Source: Enterobacteriaceae bacterium UBA7338
Lineage (GTDB): Bacteria; Pseudomonadota; Gammaproteobacteria; Enterobacterales; Enterobacteriaceae
Assembly (NCBI GenBank): GCA_002480085.1
Contig: DKPJ01000015.1
Span: 1 to 58,486, forward strand
Reading direction: 5' to 3'
DNA: 58,486 nt
The position numbers and the translations under genes are program-made. Below are positions 51,930 to 58,486 of this stretch, in pieces. The notes under the pieces are model-generated. The model made no database searches and was not told where the DNA came from. It was given only the letters and a program-made list of their open reading frames with translations. Positions within the stretch are counted from its first letter, which is position 1, and every line of letters begins with the position of its first letter.

Positions 51930-53354
51930 CTAGTCCAGATCCGCCCCGTTGCTGGCGATCACCTTCTTATACCACCAGAACGACTTCTTGCGGACGCGGT
52001 CCAGCGTGCCGTTGCCGTGGTCATCGCGGTCAACGTAGACAAAGCCGTAGCGCTTGCTCATCTCCCCGGTTGAGGCGGCCACCAGGTCGATGCAGCCCCA
52101 GGAGGTGTAACCGAGCAGGGGAATGCCGTCCGCCACCGCCTCGCCCATGGCACGAATATGCTCGCGTAGGTAGCTGATGCGGTAGTCGTCATTAATCTCA
52201 CCGTTAGCGTCGAACTCATCCCGCGCCCCCAGGCCGTTCTCCACCAGAAACAGCGGCTTCTGGTAGCGGTCGTACATCATGTTCATGGTGATGCGCAGGC
52301 CAAGAGGATCGATACCCCAGCCCCACTCGCTGGCCTCGATGTACGGGTTTTTCAGCGACTTGACGACGTTGGCCGCGCTGGTGTTGCCCGCGTTCATCTC
52401 CGCCGAGGCGCAGCGGGAGGCGTAGTAGCTGAACGACACAAAATCGACGGTGTGCTTGAGGATCTCCTCGTCGCCGGGCAGGATCTGAATGGCGATCCCC
52501 TTCTCGCGGAACATGCGCCCCGTCCACGCCGGGTAGGCTCCGCGCGCCTGGACGTCGATAAAGAACAGGTTTTCCCGATCCTTCTCCAGCGCCGCCCAGA
52601 CATCCTCTGGCTTGCAGGAGTAGGGGTAGAAGTTGCCGCCCGCCAGCATACAGCCGACCTGGTTATTCGGGTTCACCTCATGCGCAATCTGGGTAGCTAG
52701 CGCGCTGGCGATCAGCTCGTGGTGCGCCGCCTGATACTTGACCCACTCCGAGTTCTCCCCCTCCTCGAACACCAGCCCCGCGCCCGAGTAGGGGCTGTGC
52801 AGCATAATGTTGATCTCATTGAAGGTCAGCCAGTACTTCACTAGCCCGTCAAACGCCTCGAAGCAGGTGCGGGCGTAGCGGGTGAAGAACTCCACCATTT
52901 TACGGTTACGCCATGAGCCGTACTCGCGCACCAGATGCATCGGCACGTCGAAGTGGCACAGGGTCACCAGCGGCTCGATGTTGTACTTCCGGCACTCCTC
53001 AAACACCGCCCGGTAGAAGGCAATTCCCTCAGGATTAGGCGTCAGCTCGTCGCCGTTGGGGTAGAGACGCGCCCAGGCGATGGAGGTGCGAAACACGGTG
53101 AAACCCATCTCCGCCATCAGGGCGATATCTTCCCGGTAGCGATGATAGAAATCGATCGCCTCGTGGCTGGGATAGAACTCATCGTCGCGCAGGGAGAAGC
53201 GCTTCTCCAGGCCCAGCTTGACCGGCAGACGGTGTGCGCCGTGCGGAATGGTATCGACGGTGGTCAGCCCCTTGCCGCCCTCGCGATACGCCCCCTCCGA
53301 CTGGTTGGCGGCCAGTGCGCCGCCCCATAAAAATCCCTCTGGAAATACAGACAT
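51930..53354 (-). CDS. ascB: AscB, 6-phospho-beta-glucosidase
   Basis: AscB hydrolyses phosphorylated aryl-beta-glucosides (arbutin, salicin, cellobiose) taken up by AscF. The 474-residue GH1 enzyme starts MSVFPEGFLWGGALAANQSE and has the acid/base glutamate in LTFNEINIML (~173-182) and the nucleophile in FLVENGLGARD (~370-380). It lies 18 nt after ascF on the same strand, as in E. coli. Confidence 0.94.
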   Translation of the reverse strand: MSVFPEGFLWGGALAANQSEGAYREGGKGLTTVDTIPHGAHRLPVKLGLEKRFSLRDDEFYPSHEAIDFYHRYREDIALMAEMGFTVFRTSIAWARLYPNGDELTPNPEGIAFYRAVFEECRKYNIEPLVTLCHFDVPMHLVREYGSWRNRKMVEFFTRYARTCFEAFDGLVKYWLTFNEINIMLHSPYSGAGLVFEEGENSEWVKYQAAHHELIASALATQIAHEVNPNNQVGCMLAGGNFYPYSCKPEDVWAALEKDRENLFFIDVQARGAYPAWTGRMFREKGIAIQILPGDEEILKHTVDFVSFSYYASRCASAEMNAGNTSAANVVKSLKNPYIEASEWGWGIDPLGLRITMNMMYDRYQKPLFLVENGLGARDEFDANGEINDDYRISYLREHIRAMGEAVADGIPLLGYTSWGCIDLVAASTGEMSKRYGFVYVDRDDHGNGTLDRVRKKSFWWYKKVIASNGADLD

Positions 53355-53372
53355 AGTTTACCTCTTGTTAAA

Positions 53373-54821
53373 TCAGGCTCTGGCCGCCGCCGCTGGCTTT
53401 GCCGCCTGCAACGCGCGCGCTTTGGCTGCCTCATCCTCGACGGGCAGATCCTCGAAGCCCAGCAGCAGGGTGAGCACAAACGACAGCACGACCGCCAGCG
53501 CCATCACGGCAAAGACCCAGACAATGCTCATTGGATTAGCCGGATCGAAAAATTGGACGCTGGTAAAGAGTCCCGGTGCGGCCATCGAGTGGCTGGCAAG
53601 CCCGGCGATCCCGGCCACCGCACCGCAGATAAAGCCGCTGATCAGACTGGCCACCAGGGGGCGCTTCAGGCGCACCGCCACCCCGTAGAGCGCAGGCTCG
53701 GAGATGCCCGCCAGAATGGCCGAGGCCGCCGCCGCCAGCGCCGTCTGGCGCAGCTCCGGGTTTTTGGTTTTCCACGCCACCGCCAGCGACGAGCCGCCCA
53801 GCGACAGGTTTGCGCCGATCTCCGACGGCATCACCATGCCCTCTTTGCCGGTCTCGGCGATGGTCTGGATGATGGTCGGGGTAAAGACGCGGTGCATACC
53901 GGTCATCACCAGCAGCGGCCAGAGCGCGCCCATGATCGCCACCGACAGCCAGCCCAGGTAGCTGTGAATGGTATAGACCAGCGCGGAGATGGCGCTGCCG
54001 ATCCAGATCCCGATCGGCCCGATCAGCAGGATGGCGAGCGGGGCGGCGATCAGCACGATCAGCATCGGCTTAAGGAAGTTTTTCGTCACCGCCGGGGTGA
54101 TGCGATCCACCCAGCGTTCGATCCAGGAGAGGCACCAGGTCATCACCAGAGCCGGGATCACCGTATAGGTGTACTTCACCGCCGTCACCGGGACCAGGGC
54201 GAACTCTACCTGCTGGCCCTGGGCCGCCTTCGCCATCAGGTCGATAAAGCTCGGATGCACCAGCACCCCGGCGATGGCAATCGCCAGCGACATATTGGTT
54301 TTAAACTTCACCGCCGCCGAGGCTGCGACCATCAGCGGCAGGAAGAAGAAGGCCCCGTCGCCAATGACGGTGAGGATCGTCAGGGTTGAAGAGCCTTTCT
54401 CCAGCACCCCGGTCATCTCAAGGATCATCGCCAGCAGCTTGACCATCGAGCCGCCGATGATCGCCGGGATCAGCGGCGACATGGTGCCGATCAGCGCATC
54501 AAGAATGCCTGCGCCAATGCGCCGGAGGGTCAGCTTCTGCGGTCCGGTGTCGGCCACCGGCTGCATATCGGCCGGCAGCAGGCGCACCACTTCAGCATAG
54601 GCCTGCGACACCGTATTGCCGATGATCACCTGGCACTGGCTGTCGCTGCGCACCACGCCCATCACGCCCGGCGTGCTCTTCAGCGTGGCGCTGTCGATCT
54701 GCGTCTCATCTTTCACCACAAAACGCAGGCGCGTCATGCAGTGGGTGACGGCGGCGATATTGTCCGCCCCGCCCAGCGCGGTGACCACGGTTGTCGCCAG
54801 CGCGGCATAGTTTTTGGCCAT
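53373..54821 (-). CDS. ascF: AscF, beta-glucoside PTS enzyme IIBC
   Basis: AscF imports and phosphorylates cellobiose, arbutin and salicin. The 482-residue protein has a IIB domain with the phospho-cysteine in AVTHCMTRLRFVVKDE (~28), then a IIC domain with about ten membrane segments and GVLVHPSFIDLM, and GMHRVFTPTI. I chose ATG 54821 (MAKNYAALATTVV) because it fits the family; the open frame begins 26 codons earlier without a good site. It is controlled by the divergent AscG. Confidence 0.92.
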   Translation of the reverse strand: MAKNYAALATTVVTALGGADNIAAVTHCMTRLRFVVKDETQIDSATLKSTPGVMGVVRSDSQCQVIIGNTVSQAYAEVVRLLPADMQPVADTGPQKLTLRRIGAGILDALIGTMSPLIPAIIGGSMVKLLAMILEMTGVLEKGSSTLTILTVIGDGAFFFLPLMVAASAAVKFKTNMSLAIAIAGVLVHPSFIDLMAKAAQGQQVEFALVPVTAVKYTYTVIPALVMTWCLSWIERWVDRITPAVTKNFLKPMLIVLIAAPLAILLIGPIGIWIGSAISALVYTIHSYLGWLSVAIMGALWPLLVMTGMHRVFTPTIIQTIAETGKEGMVMPSEIGANLSLGGSSLAVAWKTKNPELRQTALAAAASAILAGISEPALYGVAVRLKRPLVASLISGFICGAVAGIAGLASHSMAAPGLFTSVQFFDPANPMSIVWVFAVMALAVVLSFVLTLLLGFEDLPVEDEAAKARALQAAKPAAAARA

Positions 54822-54884
54822 CGGATTTTTATCCTGTTTTAGTATTGGGTTACGGCTGCACCGTGAACGGTGAGACGTGATGTA

Positions 54885-54898
54885 GGAAACCGGTTCCA
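54885..54898. promoter_or_regulatory. AscG operator in the ascF-ascG gap
   Basis: GGAAACCGGTTCCA matches the AscG consensus TGAAACCGGTTTCA at 12 of 14 positions and is nearly palindromic around CCGG. It lies ~65 bp ahead of the ascF start, where AscG would repress ascFB. Confidence 0.7.
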
Positions 54899-54956
54899 CA
54901 AAATCATGCTGAGTTTCATTTTTATATTCAATGTCGGATGTTTAGATCCGTGAGGA

Positions 54957-54971
54957 CGATCACCGTGATCG
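54957..54971. repeat. Perfect 15-bp inverted repeat ahead of ascG
   Basis: CGATCAC-C-GTGATCG is a perfect 7-1-7 palindrome, 74 bp before the ascG ATG. It does not match the AscG consensus and may be a second regulator's site. Confidence 0.5.
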
Positions 54972-55044
54972 CCGTCGGGCAAAGCGCTGCAAATCCGCGC
55001 CGGGTACAGTAAACTGCGGATATGCAAATGAAAGGAAGACGATC

Positions 55045-56058
55045 ATGACCACGATGCTGGAGGTAGCGAAGCGGGCAGGGGTATCGAAGGCAACGGTGTC
55101 CCGCGTGCTGTCAGGCAACGGCTACGTTGGCCAGGAGACCCGGGAGCGTGTATTCAAAGCTATTGAGGAGAGCGGCTACCGGCCCAACCTGCTGGCGCGT
55201 AACCTGGCGGCGAAAACCACCCAGACTCTCGGGCTGGTGGTGACCAATACGCTCTACCACGGGGTCTACTTCAGCGAGCTGCTGTTTCACGCGGCGCGGA
55301 TGACGGAGGATCGCGGCCGCCAGCTGCTCCTCGCCGACGGCAAGCACAGCGCCGAGGAGGAGCGGCAGGCGATCCAGTACCTGCTCGATCTGCGCTGCGA
55401 TGCGATCGTGATCTACCCGCGTTTTCTCAGCGTCGATGAGATCGACACGATCATCGACGGCCATACCCAGCCGATTATGGTGCTCAACCGGCGGCTGCGT
55501 AAAAACAGTAGCCACTGCGTCTACTGCGATCAAAAGGCCACCAGCCTGGCGGCGGTAGAGACGCTGCTGGCCCAGGGACATCGGGATATCGCCTTTATCA
55601 CCGGCTCCCTCGACTCGCCGACCGGTAACGAGCGCCTCTCCGGCTACAGAGAGGCGCTGGAGCGTCACGGCGTGGCGGTGCGCAACGAGCTGATTGTTGA
55701 AGGAAAGTGGACGCCCGCCAGCGGCTCGGCAGGTGTCGCGACGCTGCTCTCACGCGGGGTACCCTTCAGCGCGCTGGTGGCCAGCAATGATGATATGGCG
55801 ATTGGGGCCATCAGCCAGCTGCACAGCAGCGGCATTCCCGTCCCGGAGCAGGTGTCGGTAATTGGCTTCGATGATATCGCCATTGCCCCCTATACCGTCC
55901 CGCCTTTAGCCAGCGTTAAAATCCCGGTGACGGAGATGATCAAAGAGACCATTAACCGCCTTATTTTTATGCTTGATGGCGGAGAGTTTACCACCCAGCC
56001 AGCCTTTACCGGTGAGCTGATCCTGCGCGGCTCCGTTAGCCACGGCCCACACGCCTGA
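55045..56058 (+). CDS. ascG: AscG, LacI-type repressor of the asc genes
   Basis: The 337-residue LacI-family repressor has the N-terminal helix-turn-helix (TMLEVAKRAGVSKATVSRVL, then SGNGYV) and the hinge NLAAKTTQTLGLVV. The sugar-binding domain includes VLNRRLRKNSSHCVYCDQKA, ALVASNDDMAIGAISQL and VSVIGFDDIAIAPYTVPPLA. It represses ascFB in E. coli. It is transcribed divergently from ascF across 223 bp. Confidence 0.94.
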   Translation: MTTMLEVAKRAGVSKATVSRVLSGNGYVGQETRERVFKAIEESGYRPNLLARNLAAKTTQTLGLVVTNTLYHGVYFSELLFHAARMTEDRGRQLLLADGKHSAEEERQAIQYLLDLRCDAIVIYPRFLSVDEIDTIIDGHTQPIMVLNRRLRKNSSHCVYCDQKATSLAAVETLLAQGHRDIAFITGSLDSPTGNERLSGYREALERHGVAVRNELIVEGKWTPASGSAGVATLLSRGVPFSALVASNDDMAIGAISQLHSSGIPVPEQVSVIGFDDIAIAPYTVPPLASVKIPVTEMIKETINRLIFMLDGGEFTTQPAFTGELILRGSVSHGPHA

Positions 56059-56068
56059 CGTCGTCATC

Positions 56069-56094
56069 TGTCATCGTCACAAGTGTCGATGACA
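56069..56094. promoter_or_regulatory. FhlA-type element upstream of hydN, also a possible ascG terminator
   Basis: TGTCATCG (56069-56076) and CGATGACA (56087-56094) form a perfect 8-bp inverted repeat around 10 nt and hold the FhlA half-elements TGTC/GACA. A G and a run of five T follow, so the RNA could also form an intrinsic terminator for ascG. It lies 45 bp before the -24/-12 box of hydN. Confidence 0.6.
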
Positions 56095-56138
56095 GTTTTT
56101 CCTCTGTAAAAATATATATAAATCAATAAGGTAAACTC

Positions 56139-56154
56139 TGGCACGATTCGTGAA
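56139..56154 (+). promoter_or_regulatory. Sigma-54-like promoter of hydN-fdhF
   Basis: TGGCACGATTCGTGAA has a perfect -24 box (TGGCACG) but GA where GC is expected at -12, 10 nt away. An IHF-like AATCAATAAG lies just upstream. Together with the FhlA element it fits formate control, but the -12 mismatch lowers certainty. Confidence 0.55.
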
Positions 56155-56190
56155 TACTCCCGCACACTACCGTTAATGCTGGAGAATTTG

Positions 56191-56736
56191 ATGAACCGTT
56201 TCATCATGGCCGACGCCAGTAAATGTATTGGCTGCCGTACCTGTGAAGTTGCCTGCGTAGTCTCCCATCAGGCGCAACAGGATTGTGCCTCTTTAACCCC
56301 CGACACCTTCCTGCCGCGTATTCACGTCATCAAAGGCGTGAACGTCTCTACCGCTACCCTCTGCCGCCAGTGCGAAGACGCCCCCTGCGCCAACGTCTGC
56401 CCCAACGGCGCCATCAGCCGGGATAAAGGCTTTGTTAACGTCATGCAGGAGCGCTGCATCGGGTGCAAAACCTGCGTGGTTGCCTGCCCCTATGGGGCGA
56501 TGGAGGTGGTGGTGCGTCCGGTGATCCGCAACAGCGGCGCGGGCCTGAACGTGCGGGCGGAGAAAGCCGAAGCCAATAAGTGCGACCTCTGCCATACCCG
56601 CGAGAGCGGACCCGCCTGCATGGAGGTCTGCCCGACCAATGCGCTGGTCTGTGTTGACAGGGCGCGGCTGGAGCAGCTCAGCGCCGAGAAACGCCGCCGC
56701 GCGGCCCTCGACACCGCGGCCTCACTTCTCTTTTAA
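56191..56736 (+). CDS. hydN: HydN, four-cluster Fe-S electron carrier
   Basis: HydN is a ferredoxin-like protein linked to formate dehydrogenase H activity. The 181-residue protein has CIGCRTCEVACVV, CRQCEDAPCANVCPNGA, CIGCKTCVVACPYGA and CDLCHT...ACMEVCPTNA, four [4Fe-4S] motifs. It is a paralogue of HycB. I chose ATG 56191 because MNRFIMADASKC aligns with HydN; GGAG lies 8 nt upstream. An earlier ATG (56176) is in frame. It lies 37 nt ahead of the FDH-H gene; in E. coli hypF occupies that place. Confidence 0.94.
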   Translation: MNRFIMADASKCIGCRTCEVACVVSHQAQQDCASLTPDTFLPRIHVIKGVNVSTATLCRQCEDAPCANVCPNGAISRDKGFVNVMQERCIGCKTCVVACPYGAMEVVVRPVIRNSGAGLNVRAEKAEANKCDLCHTRESGPACMEVCPTNALVCVDRARLEQLSAEKRRRAALDTAASLLF

Positions 56737-56773
56737 CTGAACAGTATTTCAACTTTTAACAGGTCTGTTACTG

Positions 56774-58486
56774 ATGAAAAAAATTACGAGCGTTTGTCCC
56801 TACTGCGGCGCAGGCTGCAAGCTGAAGCTGGTGGTCGATAACAACAAAATTATTCGTGCCGAAGCGGCGGAAGGTGTTACCAACCAGAATCAGCTCTGCC
56901 TGAAGGGTTACTACGGCTGGGATTTCCTTAACGATACTAAACTCCTGACGCCGCGCCTGACCCAGCCGATGATCCGCTATCAGAGAGGCGGCAAGCTAAC
57001 GCCCGTAAGCTGGGAGGAAGCCATTCGCTACACGGCCAAACGGCTGGGGGAGATCAAGGCCCAGTACGGTGGCCGGGCGATCATGACTACCGGATCTTCA
57101 CGCGGTACCGGCAACGAAACCAACTACGTGATGCAGAAATTCGCTCGTGGCGTGCTGCACACCAACAACGTTGACTGCTGCGCCCGGGTCTGCCACGGCC
57201 CGTCGGTAGCGGGCCTGCAGGAGGCGTTGGGCAACGGGGCGATGAGCAACTCCATCGGCGATATTGAACACTCCCGTTGCCTGCTGGTATTCGGCTACAA
57301 CTGCGCCGACTCGCATCCCATCGTTGCCCGCCGGGTGATCCAGGCTAAACAGAACGGAGCGAAGATCATCGTTTGCGATCCGCGACGGATCGAGACCGCG
57401 CGCATTGCCGATCAGCATCTGCAGATCAACAACGGCTGCAATATGGCGCTGGTTAACGCCTTTGGCTACGTGCTGCTGGAGGAGGAGCTGTACGACCGGG
57501 AGTACGTCGCCAGCTTTACCCGCGGACTCGACGCCTACCGCGAAGTCGTCAAGGATTACGCGCCGGAAGCGGTTGAGCACCTGACCGGGGTCAGCGCCCA
57601 GCAGATCCGCCAAGCGATGCGCACCTACGCGGCAGCACCGTCGGCCACCATTATGTGGGGGATGGGCGTCACCCAGTTCGGCCAGGCGGTGGACGTGGTG
57701 AAAGGCCTGGCAAGCCTGGCGCTGCTCACCGGCAACCTCGGCCGGGAGCACGTCGGCGTCGGGCCGGTGCGCGGACAGAACAACGTCCAGGGGGCGTGCG
57801 ATATGGGGGTGATCCCCAACCAGTTCCCTGGCTACCAGGACGTGGTGGATCCGGCCGTGCGGGAGAAATTCGCCAGGGCCTGGGGAATTAACGCTGCGGA
57901 TATGGACGATCAGGTCGGGGTGCGCATTACTGAAGTGCCGCACCTGGCGCTGGAGGGCAAGGTCAAAGCCTACTACATCATGGGTGAGGATCCGCTCCAG
58001 ACCGAAGCCGACCTGGGGCTGGTGCGCAAGGGCTTTGAGGCCCTCGACTTCGTGGTGGTGCAGGATATCTTTATGACCAAAACCGCCGAGCAGGCGGATG
58101 TCCTGCTGCCCGCGACCTCATGGGGCGAGCACGGGGGCGTCTTTACCTGCGCCGATCGCGGCTTCCAGCGTTTCGAGAAGGCAGTAGACGCACAGTACAA
58201 CGTCAAGCGCGACTGGGAGATCATCAGCCTGATCGCCACCGAGATGGGCTACCCGATGCACTACGACAGCAACCAGCAGATCTGGGATGAGCTGCGCGAG
58301 CTGTGCCCGCTCTTCTACGGGGTCACCTACGAGAAGATGGGTGACATGGGCCACGTGCAGTGGCCCTGTCCAACCCTGGATCATCCGGGTACGCCCTATC
58401 TTTACCAGGGCAACAGGTTTGATACCCCGGACGGCAAAGGCCACCTGTTTGCGGCGCAATGGCGGGGGGCCCCCGCAGGGCCGGGG
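56774..58486 (+). CDS. fdhF: Formate dehydrogenase H homologue with Cys at position 140, partial at 3' end
   Basis: The 571 visible residues match FDH-H, the molybdopterin enzyme that oxidises formate in formate hydrogenlyase. They start MKKITSVCPYCGAGCKLKLV with the [4Fe-4S] cysteines C8, C11, C15 and C42. TTGSSRGTGNETNYVMQKFA and GMGVTQFGQAVD follow. Residue 140 (57191-57193) is TGC cysteine in CCARVCHGPS; E. coli FdhF has selenocysteine (TGA) there, followed by the same histidine. There is no in-frame stop before the window ends. The last bases (G/C runs) may hold sequencing errors, because the end reads unlike FdhF. Confidence 0.94.
   Translation, partial: MKKITSVCPYCGAGCKLKLVVDNNKIIRAEAAEGVTNQNQLCLKGYYGWDFLNDTKLLTPRLTQPMIRYQRGGKLTPVSWEEAIRYTAKRLGEIKAQYGGRAIMTTGSSRGTGNETNYVMQKFARGVLHTNNVDCCARVCHGPSVAGLQEALGNGAMSNSIGDIEHSRCLLVFGYNCADSHPIVARRVIQAKQNGAKIIVCDPRRIETARIADQHLQINNGCNMALVNAFGYVLLEEELYDREYVASFTRGLDAYREVVKDYAPEAVEHLTGVSAQQIRQAMRTYAAAPSATIMWGMGVTQFGQAVDVVKGLASLALLTGNLGREHVGVGPVRGQNNVQGACDMGVIPNQFPGYQDVVDPAVREKFARAWGINAADMDDQVGVRITEVPHLALEGKVKAYYIMGEDPLQTEADLGLVRKGFEALDFVVVQDIFMTKTAEQADVLLPATSWGEHGGVFTCADRGFQRFEKAVDAQYNVKRDWEIISLIATEMGYPMHYDSNQQIWDELRELCPLFYGVTYEKMGDMGHVQWPCPTLDHPGTPYLYQGNRFDTPDGKGHLFAAQWRGAPAGPG

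Noticed and set aside
57191..57260. A SECIS-like hairpin after codon 140 of fdhF
   Set aside because: The codon is TGC, not TGA, and the lower pairs of the E. coli hairpin are not kept; resemblance follows from protein conservation.
57098..58459. Minus-strand ORFs opposite fdhF
   Set aside because: fdhF is open through the window end and clearly coding; the opposite frames are shadows.

Overview
The window looks like chromosomal DNA of an Enterobacteriaceae member close to Enterobacter, Klebsiella or Kosakonia. The evidence is a complete formate hydrogenlyase locus in E. coli order, pgaABCD, REP elements, and high GC (by eye) with enteric-style sigma-54 and FhlA signals. Both ends cut genes: the 3' end of accC at the left and an fdhF homologue at the right.

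1-12.5 kb is a nitrogen and amino-acid scavenging block. After the accC end come a glutamate dehydrogenase, a DMT exporter (minus strand), an amino-acid binding protein and pxpBCA (5-oxoprolinase). Then follow an aminotransferase (minus strand), a Nac-like LysR regulator, a BCCP-like protein with no biotin lysine, an SDR, and two permeases plus an ATPase that lack their own binding protein. A 17-bp NtrC-type palindrome and a sigma-54-like -24/-12 element lie before the Nac-like gene. My reading is uptake of 5-oxoproline or a related compound, opening to glutamate, and release of ammonia under nitrogen control.

12.5-17.4 kb holds an exported type I 3-dehydroquinate dehydratase, an orphan protein with a beta/gamma-crystallin-like N-terminus, a GAPDH, and a GATase1-AraC regulator. 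17.4-24.7 kb is pgaABCD (poly-N-acetylglucosamine) followed by a GAF-GGDEF protein whose signature is degenerate. 24.8-27 kb has a small YgdI/YgdR-like lipoprotein, a LysR regulator and two half-size YdcZ/DUF606 membrane proteins.

27.05-35.2 kb is a guanidine-use operon. A consensus-like sigma-54 promoter precedes a guanidine-I (ykkC) riboswitch and a likely intrinsic terminator. Then come an ABC importer, two DUF1989 proteins (carboxyguanidine deiminase type), a 29-codon ORF and a 1203-residue urea/guanidine carboxylase. No allophanate hydrolase follows. A degenerate EAL-HDOD gene converges on the operon with a 4-bp overlap.

36.6-51.2 kb contains a DUF2171 gene, ygbA with an NsrR-like site, fhlA, hypEDCBA and hycABCDEFGHI, with sigma-54 promoters, an IHF site and FhlA-type palindromes. 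A MazEF-like toxin-antitoxin pair and a REP element sit between hycI and ascB. ascBF and ascG (beta-glucoside use) follow, then hydN and an FDH-H homologue with cysteine (TGC) where E. coli FdhF has selenocysteine (TGA).

All assignments come from reading the sequence and recalled family knowledge. No database search was run.
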